Shown: positions 6,844 to 17,200 of the stretch, one piece after another
How positions within the stretch are numbered: position 1 is the stretch's first letter
Layout: each line of letters starts with the position of its first letter
Assembly: GCA_019421015.1 (NCBI GenBank)
Contig: JAHZGC010000006.1
Coordinates: 1-64,000, forward strand
Origin: Coriobacteriaceae bacterium
GTDB taxonomy: Bacteria > Actinomycetota > Coriobacteriia > Coriobacteriales > UMGS124
Direction of reading: 5' to 3'
DNA length: 64,000 bases
The notes under the pieces: generated by a model
What the model was told of the DNA's origin: nothing
What the model saw: the letters and a program-made list of their open reading frames with translations, nothing else
The model's database searches: none
Translations under genes and position numbers: made by a program

Positions 6844-9012
6844 CTACACGGTCTGGACGTACTCCGCCGCGTGGGTGCCCGCCAGGCGGCCCGACGTGAA
6901 CGCCCAGCCCAGGGCCACGCCGCCGTACTGGGCGTAGGGGGCGAGGTTGGTCTCGATCACGCCGCCCGAGTCGTTGCCGCAGGCGTAGAGGCCGCCCACC
7001 TTGGTGCCGTCGGGCAGCAGGGCGTTGATGTCGGCGTCGACGTCGAGGGCCGCCAGCGTGGCGTAGGGCACCGGCTTGCAGCGGATGGCGTAGAAGGGGC
7101 CGTGGCCGATCTTGGAGACCAGCGTCTCGGGCTTGCGGCCGAACTCGGGGTCCTCTCCGTTGGCACAGAACTCCTCGTAGCGCTGCACCTGGTCCACGAA
7201 GGCGTCCACCGGGACCTCGATCTGCTCGGCCAGCTCCTCGAGGGTGTCGGCCTTGAACACGTAGCCGTGCTTGACCGCGGTGTCGAGCACCTCGTAGATC
7301 TGGGGGATGGGCCGGGCGTTGGGGTAGCCGCCCTGGCCGTAGACCTTGGTGGAGCGGGCGTAGGTGCCCGGATCACCGGGGAAGCCCTCAGCGGCGAGTT
7401 TGTCGATGTAGTCGCCGCCGTAGATGCTGTACCAGGTGGGGCCGCCGGCCCAGAAGGCGAAGGTGCCGCCTTCGTTGTAGTGGCGCAGGCCGTCGGTACC
7501 CACCTGCAGGCAGCCGGCGTCGATGCCCAGGATCATGGGGATGTCGTTGAGCGACCAGACGTTCTGCTCCTGCATGCGCTCCTCGAGGCCGTCGCGGTAG
7601 TACACGGGGTACTCGGTGAGGTAGCCGTCGGTGGTCTTGAAGTGGATGCAGGGCGGCATGTCGAGGTTGTAGGTGGCCACGCCCTGGTCGATGGCGCTCT
7701 TGAGCATCTGGCCCTTGTTCTGGTACATGCCCCAGAGCTTCCAGGGCCGGTCGAGCGGGTACTCGGGGTTGGTGAGGTACTCGACGTGCAGGTCTTGGTT
7801 GCCGCCGAAGCCGCCGGTGCACAGGATGACGGCCTTGGCGTTGACGGTGTAGGCGGTGTGGTCGACGTTGCTCACGGCGCGCACGCCGGTCACGCGGTTG
7901 GAGGCGGCGTCGTAGAGCAACTCGGTCGCGGTGGTCTCGAGCAGGTAGTCGCCGCCGGCCTCCACGAAGTCGGCCACGATGGAGTCGTAGTACTGGCCCA
8001 CGGTGGTGGAGCGGTCGCCGAAGGTGTAGTCGGGGTACTCGGCGGCGTAGTCCACATCCTCGAGCATGTTGGTCTTGTAGACGTACTGCTGCTTGCAGAG
8101 CCATTCGCTGGTGCCGAAGCCCTTCATGCCGCGCGTGAAGAGGAAGCCGTGGTCGAACTGCAGCCAGTCCACCGTGGGGCCCGACTCGTCGAAGAGCAGC
8201 TGGACCATCTCGGGCTTGCAGGGGGTCTCGCCGGTGCCCAGCGTGGCCATCCAGTCGTCGTAGAGGCTCTGGGTCTCGCACCAGGGCTCGCCGTTGTTGT
8301 ACTTCTCGAGGTAGCGCGGGGCGTTGATGGAGAAGGGCTCGCCGGCGTTGGCCGCCGTGCCGCCCCACTTGCCGGCGGTCTCGATGGCGAGCACGCTCAC
8401 GGGCAGCCCGGCCGCCTGCATGGCCTCGGCCGCCGCCATCGCCGCGGCGCAGCCGGCGCCTCCCATGCCGCAGACCACCACGTCGTAGGAGAGCTCTTCG
8501 GTCGCCCCGTCGTTGTAGACGGGGTCCACGTAGAAGGCCTCGATGGCGTCCTCGCTCGAACCGCCGGCCGCCAGGGCCTTCTTGAGGGCGTCCTCGGTGG
8601 CGGCCTTGATGCCGTAGCTCACGCCCGTGGCGCCGCAGATGGAGTCGACGGTGACCGACTGCTGCTCGATCATGCGCGGAATCATGCGGTCTTCGGCGGC
8701 CTTCATGATGAGGGGTTCCTCGCGGTTGAGCTCGCGCTCGATGACCTCGACCGAGAGCAACTCGTCTTCGCTGACCTCGATCTTGACGCGCACGGGCTCG
8801 ATCCAGTCGAAGCCGCGGCCCTCGCCCACGTAGATGCCGGGCTTCATGGTGACGCCGGTCGACGCGGGGGCGTCCGACGGGCTTGCGGGGGAGGCGGCCT
8901 GGTCGGCGCCTGCGGGACGTGCGGCGAGGGCGGCCGCGCCGAGCACGCCGGCGGTGGCGGCACCGGCGACGAAGTGGCGGCGGCTCAGTGCGGAGGTGGC
9001 GGGTGATGCCAT
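6844..9012 (-). CDS. TAT-exported FAD-dependent reductase with N-terminal FMN-binding domain
   Basis: A 722-residue flavoprotein of the fumarate/urocanate reductase superfamily. The N-terminus is a TAT signal (SRRHFVAG, then an Ala-rich helix ending near residue 37), so it works folded outside the membrane. Residues ~55-135 form an FMN-binding domain ending in SICGATGVS, the motif whose Thr/Ser carries covalent FMN. The FAD dinucleotide motif CGMGGAGCAA lies near residue 181, and the closing signature GLYACGNDSGG with FTSGRLAGTHAA is at the C-terminus. Family knowledge says electrons pass from FMN to FAD and then to an organic acceptor. The acceptor is not readable. It is followed by a terminator and by a membrane LuxR regulator. 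Confidence 0.88.
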   Translation of the reverse strand: MASPATSALSRRHFVAGAATAGVLGAAALAARPAGADQAASPASPSDAPASTGVTMKPGIYVGEGRGFDWIEPVRVKIEVSEDELLSVEVIERELNREEPLIMKAAEDRMIPRMIEQQSVTVDSICGATGVSYGIKAATEDALKKALAAGGSSEDAIEAFYVDPVYNDGATEELSYDVVVCGMGGAGCAAAMAAAEAMQAAGLPVSVLAIETAGKWGGTAANAGEPFSINAPRYLEKYNNGEPWCETQSLYDDWMATLGTGETPCKPEMVQLLFDESGPTVDWLQFDHGFLFTRGMKGFGTSEWLCKQQYVYKTNMLEDVDYAAEYPDYTFGDRSTTVGQYYDSIVADFVEAGGDYLLETTATELLYDAASNRVTGVRAVSNVDHTAYTVNAKAVILCTGGFGGNQDLHVEYLTNPEYPLDRPWKLWGMYQNKGQMLKSAIDQGVATYNLDMPPCIHFKTTDGYLTEYPVYYRDGLEERMQEQNVWSLNDIPMILGIDAGCLQVGTDGLRHYNEGGTFAFWAGGPTWYSIYGGDYIDKLAAEGFPGDPGTYARSTKVYGQGGYPNARPIPQIYEVLDTAVKHGYVFKADTLEELAEQIEVPVDAFVDQVQRYEEFCANGEDPEFGRKPETLVSKIGHGPFYAIRCKPVPYATLAALDVDADINALLPDGTKVGGLYACGNDSGGVIETNLAPYAQYGGVALGWAFTSGRLAGTHAAEYVQTV

Positions 9013-9476
9013 GGCGGTTCCTTTCCTATTCCCCTATCGAAATGGTTCTGGTTCATGCGGGGGCGCGTGCCGACGTGGAGGCAGTGCGCCCGGCTGGGGC
9101 AAGATGATGCGGCACGTGCGGGTTTTCGTCTTCCGCACGAGGGGATGAAGGGGCTCATCATCTCAGTATGAGAGGGGTGCGAGCTGGGGTTTTGCGGGCG
9201 AACCGTTTGAGCCTCGATGAGACGACGGTACCCTGCTCGAGTGATGGTTGGAAAACAACGATGCAGGCCGCTTGCGTTAGGGTGTATACTCTCTCACCTT
9301 GCAAGTTGCGGGACCTTTTGGGATGTGCCGGAACGGGCGGCGCACGGGTCCCGGGCTTTTACGCGACAACCTGCGGCTATACGGGGCACCGGTGGCTTTC
9401 ATTTCCGCAGTGAGCGTTCTGCAGAGACTACAACCTGTCCGTTTTGCAGCGACGCTTACGAAAGAGGTGCCGTGCC
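9013..9476. other. Gene-free divergent region (464 bases)
   Basis: Lies between the start of the flavoprotein (minus) and the DUF1016 nuclease (plus), so it must hold both promoters. An inverted pair CTCAT/ATGAG sits near 9154-9172 and a -10-like TATACT near 9284. No small gene or RNA is convincing. Confidence 0.35.
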
Positions 9477-10643
9477 ATGGCCGTACTGTCTGAATCAGCC
9501 AGTTTGCCCGATGCCGCGAAGAGTGCTTTTGATGCGGACGACTCGCCTGCAGGGAAGAATGGCCTCGGGGCGGGAGTAAAAACATCGACCCAAGACGGCC
9601 TGTGGCGGTGTACCGACGACTTGTTTTCTGATGCGCGCCATATTATCGACGAGGCGCAGAAGGCGGCCTATCGGTCGGTCAACGTGGTGCTCGTGCAGCG
9701 GAACTGGCTGTTGGGACGCCGCATTGCCGAGGAGGAGCTCCGGGGCGAGGGGCGTGCGGAATACGGGGCGCAGGCCATCAAAGAGCTGGCGAAGCGGCTG
9801 ACGAAGGAGTATGGGAAGGGGTTTGATCGGAGCAACCTCCATAGGTTTGTTTCGTTCTACAGACTGTTTCCTGAGATTGTCGACTCGGCGAGTCGACAAT
9901 CGCCCCTCCTTTCATGGACTCACTACCGAGCGCTTCTCCAGGTGCCTGACAAGGCTGCGCGCGATTGGTATGCGCGCGAGGCCGCGGAGCAGACCTGGAG
10001 CGTGCGCACCCTTCAGCGCAACATCGGATCGCAGTACTATTACCGTATGCTGAGCTCGCAGCGCCCTGATGCGGTGCGTAGCGAGATGGAGCGCATCACG
10101 GAGCCCTACCAGAGCGACAAGCTCGAGTTCATTAAGAACCCGGTCGTCGCCGAGTTCTTGGGCCTTTCGCCCAACAGCGACCATACCGAGACGGAGCTCG
10201 AGGCGGCCATCATCACGAACCTGCAGAAGTTCCTTATGGAGCTGGGCAAGGGCTACGCGTTTGTCGCCCGGCAGAAGCATATCCATACCGATAAAGAGGA
10301 TTACTACATTGACTTGGTGTTTTACAACTATATCCTCAAGTGCTTTGTGCTGATCGACCTCAAGACGTCCAAGGTGCGTCACCAGGATGTGGGCCAGATG
10401 GATATGTATGTGCGCATGTACGACGAGCGTGAACGGGGAGAGGACGATAACCCGACCCTTGGCCTGGTGCTCTGTGCCGAGACTGACGAGGACATTGCCC
10501 GCTATTCGGTGCTCCACGACAACGACCGGCTCTTCGCGTCGAAGTACGAGCCGTACCTCCCCACGCAGGAGCAGCTCAAGGCCGAGATCGAGGCCCAGAA
10601 GGCGTTGTTCGAGTTGCAACGGGCCGAGAAAGCCCGGGCTTAG
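9477..10643 (+). CDS. DUF1016 (YhcG-type) PD-(D/E)XK nuclease domain protein
   Basis: A 388-residue protein. Its N-terminal half is the DUF1016 N domain (AYRSVNVVLVQRNWLLGRRI, SNLHRFVSFYRLFPEIV, LLSWTHYRALLQV). Its C-terminal half is the PD-(D/E)XK nuclease-like domain, with DYYIDLVFYNYILKCFVLID and LKTSKV supplying the Asp and the D-x-K core, followed by QMDMYVRMYD. Such proteins are often found near mobile elements, restriction systems and defence islands; target and role are unsettled. ATG 9477 is preferred to an earlier in-frame start because AAAGAGGTG lies eight bases before it. It stands alone here. Bases 9875-9901, inside the gene, form a perfect palindrome. Confidence 0.85.
   Translation: MAVLSESASLPDAAKSAFDADDSPAGKNGLGAGVKTSTQDGLWRCTDDLFSDARHIIDEAQKAAYRSVNVVLVQRNWLLGRRIAEEELRGEGRAEYGAQAIKELAKRLTKEYGKGFDRSNLHRFVSFYRLFPEIVDSASRQSPLLSWTHYRALLQVPDKAARDWYAREAAEQTWSVRTLQRNIGSQYYYRMLSSQRPDAVRSEMERITEPYQSDKLEFIKNPVVAEFLGLSPNSDHTETELEAAIITNLQKFLMELGKGYAFVARQKHIHTDKEDYYIDLVFYNYILKCFVLIDLKTSKVRHQDVGQMDMYVRMYDERERGEDDNPTLGLVLCAETDEDIARYSVLHDNDRLFASKYEPYLPTQEQLKAEIEAQKALFELQRAEKARA
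9875..9901. repeat. 27-bp palindrome inside the DUF1016 gene
   Basis: GATTGTCGACTCG (9875-9887), one central G, then its exact complement (9889-9901). It encodes part of the linker before LLSWTHYR. A 13-bp arm with a single-base centre is unlikely by chance in coding DNA. Confidence 0.8.
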
Positions 10644-10672
10644 GGAGCCGGTCTCGGCAGGGCGGCCCGCCC

Positions 10673-12118
10673 CTAATGCCCGGCCCCAGTTCGTCGTTGC
10701 AACAGGTCGATGTATTCCTGCTTGTTGTGCACGCCGAGCTTGCGGTAGATACCGGCTATATGGTCGCGCACGGTGTTTTCGCTCAAAACCAGCTCGGTGC
10801 TGATAAAGGACCGGCTGCGTCCCTGGGCGTAGAGTAGCGCAACCTCCGTTTCGCGGGGAGAGAAGTCGCGCTCCTGGGCGAGTTTATGCACGCGCGCCTC
10901 GAGCGATTCTCCTGACGGTCCTGCGGCGAGGCTCAGGTCCGCAAAGAGCACCTCGTCGCTCTGACGGTGCTTGCTCATGAAGAAGAAGACCGAGAGGAGC
11001 AGCGCATACACCACGAACAGGGGGACGTCGCCGTTCAGGGATCCCGCACAGACCGCAACGCCTGACGCTATGGCCATGGGCAGCGCGTAGGCGGGCCAGC
11101 CGAGGCCGAACACGACGTCCGACGGGACTTTGAACCGGTGGGCGAGGTCGCAGAGGGAGAGCCAGTAGAAGATGACCAGCAGCAGATGCCCCGACGAGAG
11201 GGTGGCGATCGACACGGGCTTGGCTCCCGGCAACGGGAGCCTGCCGATGACAAGCCCCGTCGCAATCACCACGAGGATGAGCATCCAGAGCTGTGAGAAG
11301 TCGAACTCGATTTGCTGGCGGTACACAAGGGCGATGACCGAGGCGGCTAGGGCGACTTCTATGAGGTGCGACATCGCTGTTGCGGCCGTCGCGTCGAAGA
11401 AACCGGCGCTGAGCGATCGGTTGATGCCGATGGCGATACCGAACATGGCAACTCCGCATGCATAAAAACCCAGCGGAAGCCGCTTGCGGGCAACAACGCG
11501 GCTCGGCTGTTGGGGAAGGGCCGGCAGCCTCCGCATCGAAAGAAGCCAGGAGGCAAACGACGCCAAGGGGAGCGTCGAGAACAAAATGGCGGTCGGAAGG
11601 CCCGGGTCGAGCATCTCGAAGGGGATTTTGAGCAGCGATCCCAGGGCCATGGTGAGAAACAGGACCAGCACGCCTTGCCTCAGCCCCAAGCCTCTATAGA
11701 AGGCTCCCCACCCCAGGTATGCGCACCCAACGGAACAACCGCACGCCAGGGTGAGTAGGACTGCGAGAGGGCCCTGAGTCGCGGGGAGGGCGCCCGACGT
11801 CAAGACGAACGTGCCCGCCACTCCAAGGAACGCGCCTGCCAACGCGACTCCAACACGAGACGACGCATTGGAGCCTTTGAGCCACGCAAGGAGAGCACAG
11901 AGCAGCATGGCTGAGGAAAGGCCTAGGTAGAGCAGGGGAGAAAAGTACGCGGAGCCGGCCGACACGATGCGCGGCATGCAGTACAGCCAGCAGTGGGCAA
12001 AGGCGAGCCCTAAAAAGGGGAGACGCATCCTGAGCCCGAAGAAGTCAAACAGGTGCCTGACGGATTCCTCGATGCCGAAAGGGCGAGTAAGGGGGTCGTT
12101 GGGATGTTCGAGCGGCAC
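10673..12118 (-). CDS. Membrane-bound LuxR-family transcriptional regulator
   Basis: A ~481-residue protein with a short soluble N-terminus (LTRPFGIEESVRHLFDFFGL), about twelve hydrophobic helices, and a C-terminal LuxR helix-turn-helix: FSPRETEVALLYAQGRSRSF, then SENTVRDHIAGIYRKLGVHN. GTG 12118 is chosen because AAAGGGGG lies just upstream; a TTG at 12139 in the same frame is possible. It is divergent from the KstD-like flavoprotein at 12406, with ~290 bases between the starts, and probably controls it and itself. It shares its architecture with five other regulators in the window, but the sensor parts differ in sequence, in keeping with different ligands. Confidence 0.86.
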   Translation of the reverse strand: MPLEHPNDPLTRPFGIEESVRHLFDFFGLRMRLPFLGLAFAHCWLYCMPRIVSAGSAYFSPLLYLGLSSAMLLCALLAWLKGSNASSRVGVALAGAFLGVAGTFVLTSGALPATQGPLAVLLTLACGCSVGCAYLGWGAFYRGLGLRQGVLVLFLTMALGSLLKIPFEMLDPGLPTAILFSTLPLASFASWLLSMRRLPALPQQPSRVVARKRLPLGFYACGVAMFGIAIGINRSLSAGFFDATAATAMSHLIEVALAASVIALVYRQQIEFDFSQLWMLILVVIATGLVIGRLPLPGAKPVSIATLSSGHLLLVIFYWLSLCDLAHRFKVPSDVVFGLGWPAYALPMAIASGVAVCAGSLNGDVPLFVVYALLLSVFFFMSKHRQSDEVLFADLSLAAGPSGESLEARVHKLAQERDFSPRETEVALLYAQGRSRSFISTELVLSENTVRDHIAGIYRKLGVHNKQEYIDLLQRRTGAGH

Positions 12119-12405
12119 GCTGCCCCCTTTTTCGCGCAAGGTCCAATTGCGCCAGCAGTATAGCCGATGGCTCTCTGAGCTGGGAACACCAAAATGTACG
12201 TCTCTCCTTACCAGGGAAATCCCTACGCTTTGGAGCGTCGGGGACAGTCAAAGATACGTTTTGCGGTTCGAAGGGCCCTATGTGCCAGCCTACTGTTGAT
12301 GGCGTCGGGCGGTGATCAAGAGGACCACCGCAAAGGAGGGCGGCGCCCTCTCGCGGCGGGCGCGCCGCGGCAGGGGATATGCCGCACGGGAAAGGAGTGA
12401 ACACT

Positions 12406-14058
12406 ATGAGTGAGAACCGCGCATTGTCTCGCCGAAGTTTTGTTGGCGGAGGAGCCGCCATGGCCGCCGCCATGGCGGCCGTGCCCGCCGTGGCTTCCGC
12501 TGGTGGGCTGGCAACGGGGTCCAACGACGTCCCTGAGAGCTGGGACAAAGAGGCCGACTTTGTGGTGCTCGGCTCGGGCACGGCGCTGCCTGGCGCGCTC
12601 AAGGCGGCCGTCGACGGGATGTCGGTCATCGTGGTCGAGAAGGCCGGCGTTACCGGAGGCACCACGGCGCTTTCGGGCGGCCAGGTCTGGACTCCCTGCA
12701 ACCGCTACTCCGAGACGCCCGACGATCGCGAGCTTGCCCGCACGTACATGGTCCGGTGTGCCGACGGCTTGACGACCGACGCCATGATCGACGCCTATCT
12801 GGACAATATCAACCCCATGGTCGAGATGGTTGCCGAAGAGGCCGGCGTCGAATGGTCTATCAGCCCGCGCGCCGACTATCACTCGAACTGGGAGGGCGCG
12901 AGCAGCGACATGAGGTCGCTTGCCTACTGGATCGATGGCAAGAACTCGGGCGCCTACGAGACCGACGCCGAGACCGAGGCCATCGTTGCCAAAGGCGGCG
13001 AGGTCCTGCTCAACACGAAGGCGACGCGTCTGATTTCCCGTCCGACTACCGAGGGCCCCAACGAGGTGCTGGGCGTTGCAGTTGAAGACGAGAACGGCGA
13101 CGAGCTGCTGATCAAGGCCAACAAGGGCGTGCTAATCGGCACCGGCGGCTACAGCCGCAACTGGGACATGCTCAAGAACTGGCTCACCGTGCCCACGATG
13201 TTCTCGATGGAGACCCCCGCCTGCACCGGCGACGGCATCAAGATGGGGCAGGCCCTGGGCGCCAACGTCAAGATGACGGCCTATATCTGGGGCGAGGCCT
13301 GCCTGCAGGACGTGCCCGACGACGAGTGCACCGACGAGTACATCAGCGAGAACGGCCCCCACACGGTGCGCTTCAAGATCTACGGCTACAACTCGCAGCC
13401 GTCGGCCATCTTTGTGAACCAGCGCGGCGAGCGCTTCTGCGCCGAGTCGGTGGACTACGACTCGTTGTACTACGGCTTCCTGGGGCAGAACACCACGGGC
13501 GACATGGAGCAGTGGAACTGGCCGGCCTACTTCATCTGCGATCAGAAGACGCGTGACATCATGGGGGACTCGTTCTTCGGCGTAAAGCTGGGCGAGGATG
13601 TTCCCGAGTGGGCCGTCCAGTCCGACACCATCGAGGGCCTTGCCGAAGCGTTCGGCATTGACTCCGAAGGGCTTGCCGCCCAGGTCGAGCGCTGGAATGC
13701 TGATGCCAATGCCGGCGTCGACACACAGTTCCACCGCGGCGAGCTGGAGTACGAGACCCACAACCGCTACCGCAACGACGACAACCCGCCTTTTATGGCG
13801 ATCGACCAGCCTCCCTACTACGCGGCCAAGGTCATGCCGGCGGCCATGGGCACCAAGGGCGGCCTCGAGATCAACGAAAAGGGCCAGGTCATCCATGTGA
13901 GCGGCCAGCCGATTCCCAGGTTGTACGCTTGCGGCAACACCACCGGCGTGGGTTCGCCCGGCAAGTATTACACCGGCGCCGGCGGAACGCTCGCTCCCGG
14001 TATGGTGTACGGCTATCTGGCCGCTATCGATGCCGGTGCGTCTGAGGCGTGGAAGTAA
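12406..14058 (+). CDS. TAT-exported FAD-dependent oxidoreductase, 3-ketosteroid dehydrogenase-like
   Basis: A 550-residue flavoprotein with a TAT signal (SRRSFVGG, cleavage near residue 32) and no FMN-binding domain. The FAD motif VVLGSGTALPGALKA near residue 54 and VEKAGVTGGTTALSGG match the KstD-type branch of the family. The C-terminus, GKYYTGAGGTLAPGMVYGYL, also matches KstD-like enzymes. Known KstD enzymes desaturate the steroid A ring; gut homologues may instead reduce an unsaturated substrate. The substrate is not proved. ATG 12406 follows a clear AAAGGAGTG site; an in-frame ATG at 12379 lacks one. It is divergent from a LuxR membrane regulator and followed by a terminator. Confidence 0.86.
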   Translation: MSENRALSRRSFVGGGAAMAAAMAAVPAVASAGGLATGSNDVPESWDKEADFVVLGSGTALPGALKAAVDGMSVIVVEKAGVTGGTTALSGGQVWTPCNRYSETPDDRELARTYMVRCADGLTTDAMIDAYLDNINPMVEMVAEEAGVEWSISPRADYHSNWEGASSDMRSLAYWIDGKNSGAYETDAETEAIVAKGGEVLLNTKATRLISRPTTEGPNEVLGVAVEDENGDELLIKANKGVLIGTGGYSRNWDMLKNWLTVPTMFSMETPACTGDGIKMGQALGANVKMTAYIWGEACLQDVPDDECTDEYISENGPHTVRFKIYGYNSQPSAIFVNQRGERFCAESVDYDSLYYGFLGQNTTGDMEQWNWPAYFICDQKTRDIMGDSFFGVKLGEDVPEWAVQSDTIEGLAEAFGIDSEGLAAQVERWNADANAGVDTQFHRGELEYETHNRYRNDDNPPFMAIDQPPYYAAKVMPAAMGTKGGLEINEKGQVIHVSGQPIPRLYACGNTTGVGSPGKYYTGAGGTLAPGMVYGYLAAIDAGASEAWK

Positions 14059-14075
14059 TCTAAGGCTAAGGCCAT

Positions 14076-14111
14076 ACGGACCTGACCTCGCTGCGGCGAG
14101 GCCGGGTCCGT
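14076..14111 (+). terminator. Terminator after KstD-like gene
   Basis: ACGGACCTGACCTCG (14076-14090) pairs with CGAGGCCGGGTCCGT (14096-14111) around a 5-base loop, with small internal mismatches. Only a weak T tract follows (CTATG). Confidence 0.65.
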
Positions 14112-14241
14112 CTATGTGGAGCCCCTGATGCGTGGTTTTGGTCGAGGCCGCAGCCCGCGAGTACAATGGTGCCCTAACGCCGCCGGGGCTTCTTGCCCGG
14201 GCGACAGTCGGTAGTACCGTGCCAGGGGAGAAGACCCGCCC

Positions 14242-17200
14242 ATGCTTATCCACCGCATCGCAGCCCAGCTTGCCACCGCGCCGGAGTTTCGCGACATCGA
14301 GCGCGCCTTGAACCTGGGCCAGGAGGCCACCTTGGGCATCGCCCAGTCGGCGCGCCCCTTGGCCATCGCGGCTCTGTACGCGCGCCGGCCCCGGCCCACG
14401 GTCGTGGTGGTGGCCGGCGAGGAGGCGGCCGACCGCACGGCCCAGGCCCTGGCCGCCTATGTGGGGCTCGACCAGATCGAGCGCATCCCGCTGCGCAAGG
14501 ACCTTCCCTGGAGCGACAAGGCGCCCGACCACGCGGTGGTGGGCGCCCGTGCTCGGGCCCTTGCGCGCCTGCACGCGGGGGACCCTTGTATCGCGGTGTG
14601 CTCGGCTCGGGCCCTGCTGCGCTGCGTGCCGCCCCCCTCGAGCGAGTTCTGGAAGCCGGCGACCTTCTCGCTCGGCCAAGAGGTGCCGTTCGGCCAGGTG
14701 CCGGAGCGCCTGCTGTTCATGGGCTACACCAACGCCGGGGCCGCCGACGCGCCGGGCACCTTTTACGTGCACGGCGACTCGATCGACGTCTGGCCCGCCC
14801 AGGCCACCTCGCCCGTGCGCCTGGAGTTCTTTGGCGACGAGATCGACGCCGTGCGCCGCATGGTGCCCTCCACGGGCCAGACCATCGGCGACATCGCCGA
14901 GGTCCAGGTGTTCCCCTGCCGCGAGCTGGCCCTCTCCGCCAAGGCCATAGAGCGCTGCCGGCGCCGCATGTACCAGGCCGCCCAGGACGACGATGAGATT
15001 GCCCAGCACATGGAGTTCCTCGAGGGGGGCGTGGTCTTTCCCGAGCTCGACCGCTATCTGCCGCAGCTCTACGCCGCCACGTCGATCCCGCTGGCCCACG
15101 TGTGCCCCGAGGCGCTCATGGTGCTTGCCGAGCCGCGCTCGCTCTTTGACGACGCCACGCGCGCCTACGACGAGATAGCCCAGGCCGCGCGCGAGAAGCA
15201 TATCGACCTTGCGGGCCTCTATATCAGGCCGACCGAGATGGACTTCGGCACCCAGCAGCGGCTTACGCTCGTCTCGCTCATGCGGGCGGGCGGCGGGGCC
15301 ACGGCCGAGCTGCGCATCCAGCAGCCCGACGTGGCGGGCGGTTCCCGCCTGATGCGTCGCCTCGACTCGTTCAGGCACATGGGCTACGCCACGGTCTTTG
15401 CCATTCCCGACTCCGAGGCGCGCCGGTCGATGGAGCTCTCGCTCACCGACGAGCGCATCCCGATCACGGTGTCGCTGGGCAGCGATGCCGAGAACCGCAT
15501 CCCCTGCACGCCGGTAGGGGCCGAGCAGCCCGAGGCGCCCCTGCCGCGCGGGCCCATCGTGGTCACCGACGCGCCCATCCCCGCCGGCGTAGTGGTGCCC
15601 GACGCCCGCCTGGCGATCATCAGCGTGAGCGACCTGCAGAGCCGCATGGCCAAGCACGGTAAGCGCCGCAATGTCGACGTGACCGACATCACGTTCCCCT
15701 TCAAGCCGGGCGACTACGTGGTGCACGCCACCCACGGCATCGCGCACTTCACGGCCATCGTGCGCAAGGAGGTGGCCGGCAAGGAGCGCGACTACTTCTT
15801 GCTCGAGTACGCCGACGGCGACAAGCTCTACGTGCCCTTTGAGCAGGTGGACCGCCTGACCCGCTACGTGGGGCCCGACGGCGAGAACCCCCGGCTCACC
15901 TGCCTGAACACCGCCGACTGGACCCGGGCCACCAACAAGGCCCGCAAGGCGGCCAAGAAGCTGGCCTTTGACCTGGTGGACCTCTACACGCGCCGCGCTG
16001 CCGCCCAGGGCTTCAGGTTCAGCCCCGACACCGCGTGGCAGGAGCAGATGGAGGAGTGCTTCCCCTACGAGGTGACGCCCGACCAACAGGCGGCCATCCA
16101 GGACATCAAGGCCGACATGGAGTCGCCCAAGCCCATGGACCGCCTGCTCTGCGGCGACGTGGGCTTTGGCAAGACCGAGGTGGCCCTGCGCGCGGCGTTC
16201 AAGGCCACCCAGGACGGCAAGCAGGTCATGGTGCTGTGCCCCACCACCATCTTGGCCCAGCAGCACTACCAGACCTTTGCCGAGCGCTTCGCGGGCTTTG
16301 ACGTGCGGGTGGAGGTGCTGAGCCGTTTCAGGTCGGCGGGGCAGCAGAAAAAGGCCCTCGAGGGCTTCTCGTCCGGAGAGGTGCAGGTGCTCGTGGGCAC
16401 CCACCGCCTGCTCTCGAACGACGTGAACCCCCACGACCTGGGCCTCGTGATCGTGGACGAGGAGCAGCGCTTTGGCGTGCAGCACAAGGAGCAGCTCAAG
16501 AACCTGCGCGAGCAGGTGGACGTGCTCACGCTCAGCGCCACGCCCATCCCGCGCACCATGCAGATGGCCATGAGCGGCGTGCGCGACATGTCGCTCATCA
16601 AGACGGCGCCTCCGGGTCGCAAGCCCGTGAAGGTGCATGTGGGCGAGTGGGACGAGGACGTGGTGAGCGCCGCCATCCGCCTGGAATTGGAGCGCGGCGG
16701 CCAGGTGTACTACGTGAGCAACCGCGTGAAGACCATCGACGAGGCCGTGCAGCGCGTCATGAGCGTGGCGCCCGAGGCCCGCGTGGGCGTAGCCCACGGC
16801 AAGATGAGCCCCCGCGAAGTCGAGAACGTCATGGAGAGCTTCGTGACCGGCCAGATCGACGTGCTCGTGGCCACCACCATCATCGAGAGCGGCATCGACA
16901 ACCCGCACACCAACACGCTCATCATCGAGGACTCCCAGCGCCTGGGCCTGGCCCAGCTCTACCAGCTCAAGGGGCGCGTGGGCCGCGGCAAGCTGCAGGC
17001 CTACGCCTACTTCATGTTCCCGCCCGACCTGCCGCTCACCCCCGAGGCCACCGACCGCCTCATGGCCATCGGCGAGTACACCGACCTGGGTAGCGGCATG
17101 AGGATCGCCATGCGCGACCTCGAGATCCGCGGCGCGGGCTCGCTCATGGGGGCCGAGCAGCACGGCAACCTCTCGAGCGTCGGCTTTGACCTGTACACCC

